A stretch of DNA of 64,000 nt from Anagrus nilaparvatae (Eukaryota > Arthropoda > Insecta > Hymenoptera > Mymaridae): contig JAKSXM010000231.1 of NCBI GenBank assembly GCA_022575985.1, forward strand, positions 26,388,501 to 26,452,500. Direction: 5' to 3'. Shown piece after piece: positions 50,731-61,239 of this stretch; the stretch's first letter is position 1; each line of letters begins with the position of its first letter. The notes under the pieces are model-generated. The model ran no database searches and was not told the origin of the DNA. It saw nothing but the letters and a program-made list of their open reading frames with translations. The translations under genes and the position numbers were made by a program.

Positions 50731-51790
50731 TGGAAATAATTTGCAAAATATTTTAATAATCATTATATTATACATTCTGAAAATAATTTTATTAGAAAAA
50801 TCACCCTACACCTATTTCATAAAAACACATCCTTTAAATGCAAGAAAATTAAAAAAAATATATTTTATCTTTGTAAGGGTTGACTAAGTTAATATATTTA
50901 TCACACGTATTATTATCAATCTTTATAATAGTTATTCTTTTAAGTGGAGCTCACATAAAATCTTCTTGTATATTCAGTATAATTTTTTCCTGAAATGATG
51001 GAGTTTGGGAAAAAAGAAGATATGGAAGGAGTTATATTTTTAAATATTTAATTGCTCTTGGCTTTAGTATTATATGGTTTGCTCTAGAGCACGGAACACT
51101 TGCTTAAAAGTAAAAGGGCGTTTTTGTTTTAAAAACTTTGATGAAAATAAGGCATCCAAGCTAATAGAATTCAGATAGCCTTTAATTACTGCAAATAGCC
51201 GGATGGTATGCATCTCTGAAAAATGTAGTATATAAAACTTTATACTATAGCATAAAGAGAGAGTTTGATGCATATCGGGACATTTGCTGTATTCTTTGTT
51301 AAAATCCATGGACATTACAATAGTAAAATAATTTAAAGTTTAAAATATAAGTTTATATAAGTTGTTAGAATTATATCTGAAAGATTCAATGTTCTATCTC
51401 TTTTAGGAAAAAAGATATTGATGATTTTATATCAATTAAGTAAATACGAATAAACAAGTTTTTTTAAAGTGACTATCTTAGATGGTGAAAAACCAAACTA
51501 ATGAGATTAAGAAAACCATTTACAGTTTTTCTGCTTCTAATCATTAATTAGAATTATATCTAAAAGATTCTATGTTCTATCTCTTTAAAGTTTAAAATAT
51601 AAGTTTATAAATTAATAATAATTATTTTACTTTACGTTTTTCAGATTACCCATTAAATGCATTATTATTTCTTGAAGAATATTTTCGGTTTCTTTGAAAA
51701 AGTTTATGATTCACACGTGGTTCAAATGGATTACATATGGATAACCTGTAAAAAAGAATTTAGAAAAGTTTTGCATGATCATGATTGATC

Positions 51791-52076
51791 AATTTCTATG
51801 CATGATAAAGCTTCTGCGCAGACTGCAATGTCAATTAGAAATCATTTAGACCAAATGTTTCCAGGACGCTGGATGGGGGGTGGAGGTCCTATTTCATGAC
51901 CTGCAAGGGGCCCTGATTTAAATTCTTGTGATTACTACTTGTGGGGAAGGATAAAAAATCTTGTATACCAAAGAAATACCTCAACTTGAGAATTAACTTG
52001 GATAAGAATCTAGCAAGCTTTTACTAACCTTAAACCATATGAAATAAAAATAGCAACACAAGCTTTGTATGAACAA
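51791..52076 (+). pseudogene. Mariner/IS630-type transposase fragment, copy 2
   Basis: Same segment as copy 1, starting at MHDKASAQTAMS and ending after KPYEIKIATQALYEQ. It shares the TGA after GGGGPIS and gained further stops (TGA after NTS-T, TAG after WIRI). The true C-terminal end is replaced by the start of the next repeat unit at about 52077. Confidence 0.75.
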
Positions 52077-52130
52077 AAACAAGCATTTTTGTTTTAAAAA
52101 TTTTGATGAAAATAAGTTAATTTTAGAAGC

Positions 52131-53100
52131 TGTTACGGAATAATACCGTGTGAAAATTATTTTTATTAATCTATCTCTCTTTTTCTTCTAAATTTATGAT
52201 TTCCGGTCATAACTGTCTAAATTTTTTATTCATTTCTTTATTTTTATCAATTTTATATTATTTTTAATTTTAATTATCAATTTCTATATTTTTCTTATTT
52301 TGTAATTCCTGTTATTGTCCAGATAATATTGGAGAAATGGGTCGACGTATTTTTTTCGATTGACATATTTTTAACTGATAGGGTAAATTCCATGAATTGA
52401 TAAATAGGAGTTGACATTTGATGAGCTTATCTATCAATTTTTGGGATATATAAACCCCCAAATTTTATAACCGGTCAGTTCAAGTTTTTTATTAGTCCAG
52501 TCAAGACTAATTCTCCTTGACCTTTTTTCTATTAACCAAGTAAGGTTAATCCGGAGTTATTTTATTTTTTTCAAGTCGAGATTGACTTATTTCTCCAAAT
52601 ATCTTAATTCTTAAAATATTTAAAGGTTAAATTCTAAGTTTCGTTTGTAATTAAATATTATAACTCTTAATATTTTTCATATAAAATAAAGCAATCAAAT
52701 TCAAGTTAGATATCTATTGTTAAACTAAAATTCTAAATTTCATTTGTAAATTTAATATTTTAACTCTTCAATTTTATAAATAAAATAATTAAATTCAAAT
52801 TAGTTATCTATTAAACTTCATTGTAAAACTTAAGTTCTAAGTTTTTCTTTATAAACGAATCTTATAAAATTTTAATTGAATAAATAAATTACTGTTCAAC
52901 TTATAAAAATTCAAGTTATTTCTAAAGACCAGAATAAATCAATTGTAAGTATATTCATTATATAATAAACTACTAACAGTTAACTTGGTAAAATAACGTA
53001 ATATAATTATAACTCATTGAAATCTGAAAAATCCATACGATTCTGCGTGTAACCCGTGACCAAAAATAATTAAAAAATTATTAAGTTTCATCTCGCTACA
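52131..53100 (+). mobile_element. Solo LTR, 970 bp, 4-bp target duplication
   Basis: Starts TGTTACGG and ends CGCTACA (TG...CA), flanked by AAGC at 52127-52130 and 53101-53104. Removing it plus one AAGC restores the mariner fragment. A TATATAAA box at 52447 lies exactly 30 bp before an initiator GGTCAGTTC (A at 52477), as expected for the U3/R boundary of an LTR in + orientation. AATAAA signals follow (for example about 52686). The 4-bp duplication favours a Gypsy-type over a BEL/Pao-type element. No internal retroelement sequence remains here. Confidence 0.85.
52447..52480 (+). promoter_or_regulatory. LTR core promoter (TATA + initiator)
   Basis: TATATAAA and TCAGTT are spaced 30 bp from TATA start to the initiator A. 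Would drive transcription rightward across the mariner and unrecognised pseudogene remnants if still active. Confidence 0.6.
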
Positions 53101-53372
53101 AAGCTGGATTACCTGCAGAGATCATTAATAACCTAATTTTTATGCATGATAAAGCTTCTGCGCAGACTGCAATGCCAATTAGAAATCATTTAGATCAAAT
53201 GTTTCCAGGACGCTGGATGATGGGGGGAGGTCCTATTTCATGACCCACAAGGGGCCCTGATTTAAATTCTTGTGATTACTACTTGTGGGGAAGGATAAAA
53301 AATCTTGTATACCAAAGAAATACCTCAACTCGAAAATTAACTTGGATAAGAATCCAGCAAGCTTTTACTACT
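53101..53372 (+). pseudogene. Mariner/IS630-type transposase fragment, copy 3 (split by LTR)
   Basis: Continues directly from 52077-52130 across the solo LTR: the joined flanks match copy 1 without gap. Shares the TGA stop after the GRWM..GGPIS region. Breaks off after the IQQAF-equivalent codons at about 53372. Confidence 0.7.
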
Positions 53373-54275
53373 TTTACTATTAAGAAGGAGAACCTTCTAT
53401 TTTTTTAGCTCAAAACACATACACGCAGTACTCGCGCTAAGGTTTTAACTTTGAATTTTGTTAAAGTTCTTTAAAAATATTTATAAATTTATTTCAATTT
53501 AAAACAAATTTTAAAACTAACAATAAACAGAGTTATAATAGATAGTACAAGCCCTGGAGGAAAACTAGGGACAGTCCTCCTAAAATTGATAACGAAAGAT
53601 TATTAGAATATTTTTGTTTATTTGATAGAGTAAATGAGGTTTTAATACAGATTATTCACAAATTGAAGGCTATTTGCAAAAATTAACAGCCAATATAACA
53701 GAGTCGGCTAATAATATAATATACATAATTTTGGGAAGTAAAAGGAAACTCCTTGGTGATTGCGGTCTAGTTCATCTTTAAGGTGTTGCTTAAAGGTATT
53801 AGCTGAAAACGCATGTACTCAAATTGAAAGAGGAATCCTCTATAATCTAGATATAATAGGAGGTGTACGAAAACACTTTGATTTACAATGCTAAATTAGA
53901 AAAAGATTCTCAATTAAGTGGTAATACTAGAAGCTAGCATTACAAGATAAAATGTAATCAAGCCATTGAAGAACCTAACATTAAAAATTTCATGTACACA
54001 ACAAAAGATTTTACATTGTTTGTTATGTATATATGTGTATAGTTGTGTGTGTGTTGAGCGCTCTCCTTTTCTTTATTATGTAAAACGACCGGCAGTGTCC
54101 GCACAGATGCCGACTAATAAGCATCTACTATTAATAAAGTACATAATTATTATATTATATCAGTCTCCAAATTATTCAACCCTTTTATCCTTTTATTCAT
54201 TTGGCATCCCTGGTGGGGAATTAAAAAATTAGTTATACAATTAATACTTTGGTATTTTTTTTTTTTTAAATAAAA
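53373..54275. other. Spacer with scattered coding-like remnants
   Basis: Contains a short open piece at about 53545-53685 (PPKIDNERLLEYFCLFDRVN), the partner of the 47840-47931 repeat at 53741-53833, and a TG microsatellite near 54030-54050. No intact gene. Confidence 0.45.
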
Positions 54276-55395
54276 ATGTTTAATATGTCGGTATCAGTGA
54301 CTGGAGAAACCAGCATTATAAAGGTATTTCCACCTGGATTGAAAAAAAAATTAGAAGAAATAAGAATATTGTCAGCAAGTATCCTAACTTATCTAAAACT
54401 GATTCTAACTATGAAAAAGAATTAATGTCATACATTAATAAAGGGTCGAATTTATCGATACCACTGCTTTGGAAGGCTCAAATAAGCATTTACCCGGATT
54501 ACGATATAAACAAAGAAAAAAGTCTGAAAGAAAGTCTTCGGAGAAACATAAAGGATAATAAAGAAGATTTCCTCAGAGAATTTAAATATTTATTAGGTTT
54601 ATCACAAACTAACGAATATTTCGATGAACATGTTCCGGAAAAGGATCTACCTTAAACTTAAAGCATTATAATCCGCATAAATTAAGCTTACAGGAAATTG
54701 CTATAGAAATAAATAACATCTTTAATTGTTTTGACAACAGTAAACCAATGGGGCTAGGAATTCAAATTTTTGAAATAATGGCGAAAGTAGAGTTAGGAGA
54801 TCCGAAACATTTCGTAAAGTTGAAGGATAACGTTTTTCAGTTCATTAATGCAAATTATGAGAAGTTAAAAAAAGACTACTTGAAACTGAAATTAAGAGAA
54901 TTCTATCCTGAAGAGGAAAAATTGAAAAGAGATGCTGCTACATATAAAAAATTTATGAATGAAAATGAAAACGCTGCTAGCGTTTTCAAGATTTATTGCT
55001 TTACGCAGTTAAATAAATGCAAAATTAAAATATTAGACGAAGAAAAATATGTTTTATTTGAACTTGGTGCTTATAGACGAGAAGTCCATCTAGAGCTCAA
55101 TGCTGTTGAAAATAAATTAAACTATAAAAGGCTCTTAAACAATGAAGGAGCATTGTTAGAGTATAGCAATACTCTTTCAAATGAGACAATGCGTAAGAAT
55201 AATTCTACTTATTGAAATTAAGTGGATCTACTGCTCTGACTGACATGGAATCTGTGGCCTTAATGCAATTCCTAAGAAAACTACGGAGGAGAAGGCTTCG
55301 CAATGATAGAAGCACCGCTGATAGGTTATGGGAATCCTAGATATACTACCTATCCAGTTTGTGGCAAAAATTCCAACATAAATCAAGAATATCGA
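54276..55395 (+). pseudogene. Frameshifted gene of unknown family, about 320 codons
   Basis: Starts with ATG at 54276 (MSVSVTGETSIIKVFPPGLK). After about 30 codons the sense continues in another frame (KYPNLSKTDSNYEKELMSYI, to 54655). It then shifts again by one base (LNLKHYNPHKLSLQEIAI, open to 55215). A third shift (about 55200) carries FYLLKLSGSTALTDMESVAL and a basic RKLRRRRLRND end to about 55336. A further open bit follows (IGYGNPRYTTYPVCGKNSN). The protein is lysine/glutamate-rich and looks helical, with no membrane segment or motif I know. At least three frameshifts over 1 kb, otherwise few stops: recently dead, or a gene with sequencing errors. Confidence 0.5.
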
Positions 55396-55518
55396 TAGAA
55401 GTCCCACTATTACAATCTGCAAAACTGTTTTTTGGGGCTACCCAGGTTACTTTGCGTGTCTCTCTCTTGCATAAGTTTCTTTTGTGTAAAATAAATTATT
55501 CATAGGTATCTACGAAAA

Positions 55519-55561
55519 GGCTAAATAGTGTACGTACTGACGAGCCTCACACTATTTAGCC
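55519..55561. repeat. 13-bp inverted repeat
   Basis: GGCTAAATAGTGT and ACACTATTTAGCC separated by 17 bp. Could be the ends of a very small element or a chance hairpin. Confidence 0.6.
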
Positions 55562-56242
55562 AGGGACAAAATATCCAAAAAATTGTTAGCTCAATTTATC
55601 GAATAAATTATTCAGATTTAAAAATACAAAAGAGAGAAAAAATTCAATTATTATTTATCGCGTTTGATTGAAATATGCTGTAAATATTCATACTTGGTGA
55701 GTCCAATGTGAAAAATTATATATAATTCTTAGAAAGCGAGTTATTTCGTTTATATAATTTTGGTTTATTTTCTACTAGTTTCGTATTAAAAGTGTGTTTA
55801 ATTCATCTAATTTAACTAAGCTGTTTTTTTTTTTAAATGGAAATTTTATAAAATTTATATACTCTTCAAGGTTTTAAAACGATATTACAATAAGCAGATG
55901 TGACTTTATTACTCGATTTTATCTTAGAAACACGTGGTACATGTTTATATATATATAAATATGAATTCACGTTAAAAAAATTATATTTTAAAAATCAGTT
56001 AAAAATAGTATTGTTATCGTTTTAATTAATCCTTTTTTCAACTGTTCCTTATGGATGACAATTTTTTATCATTAGTTTTTAATAAATTTATTTTAAATTT
56101 TCTTGATGATTAATAATACATTATTTATGAGTATTGAAAATGCGTACTTTTACTTAATTTATACTTTAGACTAAGTTTAAGCCACCGATTTAGTATATTA
56201 TAAAATACGGTTAATTATATAATTTTTTGAAATTTTCATTAT

Positions 56243-59229
56243 TTAAATTTCATGTGGTGTTGCAATAAAATCATGAAATCTTTTTTTAACAAAAATGCAT
56301 GGAGTAAGTAAATGAAGATCACAAATATCTACTAATTCTAAGGAATTTTCATTTTCACGTACTTCATATGCAAAATAATGCGAATCAAATAAAAAAGTAT
56401 TAAAACAACTTGTTTTTTTGAAATCGGTTAAAAGAAAGTATATTTTATTTTCAATTTCATATATTTTGTAAATTTTTTTAAAAATAACACCATCATCTTC
56501 ATGAACACCTTTAATTATAACCATACCTGGACAATAGTTTCTATTATCAATTTCAACATTTTTATAAATTTTAATATTATTAATTTTAGGGTCAATATTA
56601 CATATTTCATAATCAAGTGTACCTAATTTGATATTTGATAAACAATAAATTCTTTTTTTACTATGATTTTCCATACTTAATTGATGACGCATTGCTATTG
56701 TCATCGGTAAATCTTTTTGAACACGAGTAGTAATAACCAAATTTTTCAATTCATTGCTTTTTTCTTTATTTCTTTTACTGCAATAATTTATTAAGGGCCC
56801 ATTTTTAATCATATTATCCCTATAATGTAACCAAAAATGCATATTAGGTCTTAAATTTCTAAATAGTTGAATATATTTTCTATTATATTTTTCTATGTGT
56901 TTACTTAAAAAATATGTGTCAGAACTTAAAAATCTAGGTGACGTAATTATTTTTATAATTTTCCTAAGAACTTTATATAATTTCCAATACTTATTACATT
57001 CAGGTACTAAATCTCCTATAATAAGCCCTAAATAACGTGAAAGAAACAAACCTGCATTTGGAGTTTGATTGTATTTTATCTTTCCTTGTACGGTATTAGT
57101 TTTAAGCCTTTTCAAATTTTCCATGACAAAAGGTTGAATTTTATCATCTACACAGCCTGCGTACTTAAAATTACTAATTCTTCTATTTAAAGTATCTAGA
57201 TCAAATAATCTTTCAAATATTAAAGCACTCAAAACGTTTTCAAGAGTATTTGGTATGATTACTTCGCATAAATCTTCATAAAGATCATTTGTTTTATTTT
57301 CCATGATATTAAAATTTAAAACATTATTGAAGCAACAGTTTTCTTTAACTCCTAATTTTGTAGACAAATCTTCCAAATGTTGTTGATAATTAACTTGATT
57401 TCTTAACAAATCAATATCTTCTTCAACTTGAGTTTTACAATCTAATGATTTTGCTGTGCACATTCTACAATAATGATCTCCCTCAAAATTATCAATAAAT
57501 CCACAAATTTCATTTAAAATCAAATTACCTAAATTCAACAAAATAACCAAATTACTAAAAAAATAAGTTACAATAATTTTAGGGTTGATATTTGTAAAGT
57601 GTATATATTTTAAATGGTCAAGTTTTTAAATCGGGCCACAAATAATTTTTGTCGAAAGCATACATCAAAAAAATATTTTTCTCAATTTTTTTATTTTCCT
57701 GATCTAATCCTCTTTTTTTTACAATGGTATTAATTTTTTATTTGATTTTGGCTATTCTTAACTTTTTGACGTGTTTTTTTTTCTTATTGTTTATTTCAAC
57801 CGCGTTTCTTATGATAAAAAATATGTTCCTTTTAACGAGCCACAAAACATTTTTTGTTCCTGAGGCCAAAATTTTTTTGAAATGTGCGTTCACGATAAAA
57901 TCAACTTTTTTGCAATTTATTCTTCTAACTTTAATGTCTCAGCTGTAGACACTTCAATTTTCATGCTTAAGAAAAATGCGCAAGAAAATTAAAAATAATC
58001 GAATATAAAAAAAAAATTAAAATATATGTGAAAAGGCATTATTAGGTCTAAAAGGCTAAAAAGTTAAGAAAATTATTTTTTTTATTTCCATTTTACAATA
58101 AAAATAAACTTTCAAATAAAAAATAATAAAAACACACTTGTAAGACAGTAAAAATAACCAAAAACCGAAAAAAAAAAATTAAAATCTATGTGAAAAAACA
58201 CTATTACATCTGGAAAACTAAAAAGTTAGGAAAATTTTTTTCATGTATATTTTTAGTGACCAAAAATATTTTGAAATGGATTTGGCGACCCGTCAATGCA
58301 ATATACACTTCACAAGTGTTAATTTTTAAGTTAAGAAGCTTCTTACATTTTTTATAAAATTTTTTGATTTTTTAAGTTTATTATTAATTTTTAATTAGTT
58401 TATTTAGTATTAATTTAATATTTAAATAATGTGAATGTTAAAAATTTTAATATAAAAAATATGAGAAAAAAATATAAAAATAAATAAAATAAAATTAATT
58501 CCATAAATTTAGTAAAAAAAATTATTATGTTTATTCATTAAATATATTTTTTTTAAATTAATTTGTTACTAAAATCAAATTACCTCCAGTCAGCAATACT
58601 AATTGAAAATAAACTTTGACAGATTTGTCCTCAACAATAATTTCTAAACCTTCTTGTGACAAGCTATTTAATTCGTTAATAAGATTTCTAAAAACTGCCA
58701 TATTTCCAAATAGTTTTCTGTATTTTGAATAACATAATGTGACAAGAAAGATATTGTTTATATTATTAAAAAGATGTGGTGGCAAAAATGGCAGTGATAT
58801 GTATACACCCATTAATGTTGAATCTAAACAATTGTCTTGAAAATCGTCAATTTTAAAGTCATCAACACCCAAAAAAAGAGGTAGTGTAAATTTGTTTTGA
58901 TTTAAATACTTTGTCTTCCACAACTGACATTGTATTATGTTACTTTTTACATAAGATTCTGGATTAAGAGATTCGATATATTTTTTTATAATTTCAAACA
59001 TATTAGGTGTTTCTAGAAGTATCTTTAACGATGATTTTAATGAAATGTAAACTATAAACCGTGAAATTTCATGTGTATTCGTTCCAGATTCAGTTTCAAT
59101 CACTTCTTTTCCGATTTCGATATTTTGAGGTTGAATAAGCCATTTTTTATCCATGCTTGAATTTTCGTTTGAACCAGGTTTCTCGTGCAAACATGCTGAT
59201 GATGGGTAATCAGAAACTTTGGTTGACAT
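56243..59229 (-). CDS. Transposase-derived protein, two exons, 643 residues
   Basis: Exon 1 is 59229-58584 and exon 2 is 57528-56243 on the minus strand, a phase-1 GT-AG join giving 1932 nt without stop. The order of conserved pieces fits the large arthropod transposases related to plant Tnp2/CACTA types. In exon 1 these are SLKILLETPNMF, LPLFLGVDDF, YISLPFLPPHLF and VYFQLVLLTG. In exon 2 they are GDHYCRMCTAKSLDCKTQVE, a NDLYEDLCEV segment where relatives have an MHDLLEG-like motif, then RYLGLIIGDLVPE, MHFWLHYRDNMIKNGPL and a C-terminal KRFHDFIA end. The N-terminal zinc-finger part usual in relatives is absent from this frame, so an upstream exon may be missing. The acidic MHDLLEG-type site is altered, arguing for a decaying or domesticated copy. 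The frame is intact over 643 codons, unlike every other transposase here. No flanking inverted repeats were found. Confidence 0.65.
57529..58583 (-). other. Intron bounded by 16-bp direct repeats
   Basis: The 16-bp word AGGTAATTTGATTTTA (minus strand) occurs at both intron ends (58585-58570 and 57530-57515). Splicing uses GT of the first copy and AG of the second, so the mRNA reads exactly as if only one copy existed. Inside, a 15-bp inverted pair (57592-57606 against 58301-58315, core AAGTGTATAT) may mark an inserted element. Confidence 0.75.
58003..58241. repeat. Tandem duplication inside the transposase intron
   Basis: Two units of about 75 bp, 161 bp apart, share AAAAAAATTAAAAT-TATGTG then AAACTAAAAAGTTA-GAAAAT-type sequence. 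Confidence 0.65.
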
Positions 59230-59763
59230 TTTTAAAATTATTAAATTTTGAATAAATGTTCAGAATGAGAACATGAATTTTTTAATTTCTGGGATGAATT
59301 ATTCTGCATTTATGAAAAATCTGACTTTCACTTTTATCTATATCCAAATAGATTTGCAGAGAGCATGAAAACTTCCTAAATGAAATTAAAAAAAAAAGAC
59401 ATTTAGAATAATACCTACTAAAAATTTTTTTTAAAATAATCTAAAAGATAAAAACAAAATCTTATTAAAAGTAAAAATGAGATTTTTACAAGGATCGATT
59501 TATTAAAAATTTTTCCATGTTAAATAACAATTTATTTTATTATATCAAACTATATGAATCATTAAAAAATGATTTTTCATATTTTATGTATTTTTTTCAT
59601 AAAAAGGTTGTCATTTTAATTATAAATTTTCAAAAAGCAAAATCCCTTGAAAATACATATATTTCAGGTTCCAAGATGGCGAAACCTTTTTATAAATTTA
59701 TATTTGCTAAAAAGGTCGTTTTTTATTTTTAATCAATTAACGTGGTGTGAAATATAAAAGAAG
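59230..59763. other. 5' flank of the transposase gene
   Basis: No further exon recognised on the minus strand; promoter not identifiable. Confidence 0.4.
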
Positions 59764-59972
59764 TAAAAAATAAAAAATTTATTTTCAAAACACGCTTTTA
59801 TTTAAATGCACTAAAAAGTAAAAAATAATTTTTTTAAATTTCTAGCTGATATAGAAATTTTATTCGCATTTATTATAGACGATATACAGCTAGAAATTTA
59901 AAAAAATTATTTCTTTACTTTTTGGTGCACTTAAATAAAAGTGTGTTTAAAAAAAAAATTTTATTTTATTTT
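59764..59972. mobile_element. Foldback element, arms of about 85 bp
   Basis: The left arm (ACACGCTTTTATTTAAATGC, then AAATTTCTAGCTGATATA) is complemented by the right arm (TATACAGCTAGAAATTT, then GCACTTAAATAAAAGTGTG). The loop is about 40 bp. No ORF. Confidence 0.8.
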
Positions 59973-60118
59973 TATTTTATACTTTTTAGACATTAATTTA
60001 TTAATGTAAAAACTTGCTGGTAATTAGTAAGACCAACATTATTACAACTATAATATGAATTAAATATTTTCAAAGATCGCTTGATAATTGGTGATATAAC
60101 ACAATTCAATTAAAAAAA

Positions 60119-60455
60119 AAACTTATAACTGGTTTGTGTTTTTACACAACCAACGATCATGGAATATGTTTACTTATGACAGTTTTAATATATACTTCAT
60201 AATTATTATAACTATTCCTAAAACCGAAATTACAATAAATCCCGAAATATAAATTATCCCAAGTTCATAAACCTAAAGTATTCTAAGTTCTTGTTCTTAT
60301 TAGGGCCTGATTAGGCCCTGGCTCCCACTTTAAATTATTCTAAGTCTCTAAATTAAAAATATTCTAAGTCCTTTTCACCCCCCCCCCCCTAAAAACGTTA
60401 CTTTTTCACCCCCCCTTGCCAAGCCAGACTTTTTTATATACCCCATCCAATGAAC
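60119..60455. repeat. Dispersed repeat family A, copy in reverse orientation
   Basis: The reverse complement of 14945-15262 from AACTTATAACTGGTTTGTGT to TATACCCCATCCA, with a C-run at about 60380. The GAACATGTTCCATG just beyond (60453) may begin another copy. Confidence 0.75.
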
Positions 60456-60984
60456 ATGTTCCATGTTAAAAAAAATATATGTATTTATTTTGTGAATAGT
60501 AAAAAAAATAATAAATCATAATACCATGGTTGTAAAATATCGCCGGTTATAAAAATACATACATACACACACACAAACTTTTTTTTTTAAACTTTTAATT
60601 ATTTCATTGTTTACATGACAGGGAATCAAGCAGGAAATCTAAGAGTCCCAACTTTTTGATTTTAACCAGGATTTTAACAAAAATAAATTTTTTATTTATT
60701 ATCATAATTAAAAAAAAAAAATTTTTTTAAACATATTCTTAATATTTTTAAAGAATTTTTATAAAATATTATATCACACAATGCTCAAAATGAGCCAAGG
60801 CTTAGGAAAATAGATATAGGACATAATTCTTCAAAATGGGAAGTAAAAATTTCAAATCAATACATTAAATAATTTAAATTGCACAAGAGTTCTAAGAAAA
60901 TTACAAACTTTAATATACATGAATGTTGAGTTATTAAAAATATTCTTCTAATAATATAATTTGTAAAATAATTTAACCCTAAGG
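60456..60984. other. Low-complexity spacer
   Basis: Contains an ACATACATACACACACAC microsatellite at about 60557-60575. No gene seen. Confidence 0.5.
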
Positions 60985-61035
60985 TACTCGTACCGGTATA
61001 TGAACAATCACCAGTACCTGTACGATCGTTCATGA
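60985..61035. repeat. ACGATCGTTCAT repeat, second copy
   Basis: GGTACTCGTACCGGTATATG, then ACAATCACCAGTACCTGTAC and GATCGTTCATG. It matches 5593-5645. Confidence 0.65.
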
Positions 61036-61239
61036 CTTTTTTTTTCATATTATTTGTTAATATTGAGTTTAAAAAATGGATAAATATTGAAACTGAAAGA
61101 TCATTGAATAGTTACAAAAAAAAGATAATAAAAATAGATAAAAACTGTTTTGATCAAAATTTTAGTTTTAAATTGTAGGCTATTATACATGACATGAATG
61201 TTATATTTGGAATAAAGAAAATTTTAAAAGTCGTATATT

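Noticed and set aside
46300..55600. Integrated viral or polydnavirus-like segment
   Set aside because: The cluster is made of transposase pieces and an unidentified pseudogene. No viral hallmark gene or circle motif was recognised.
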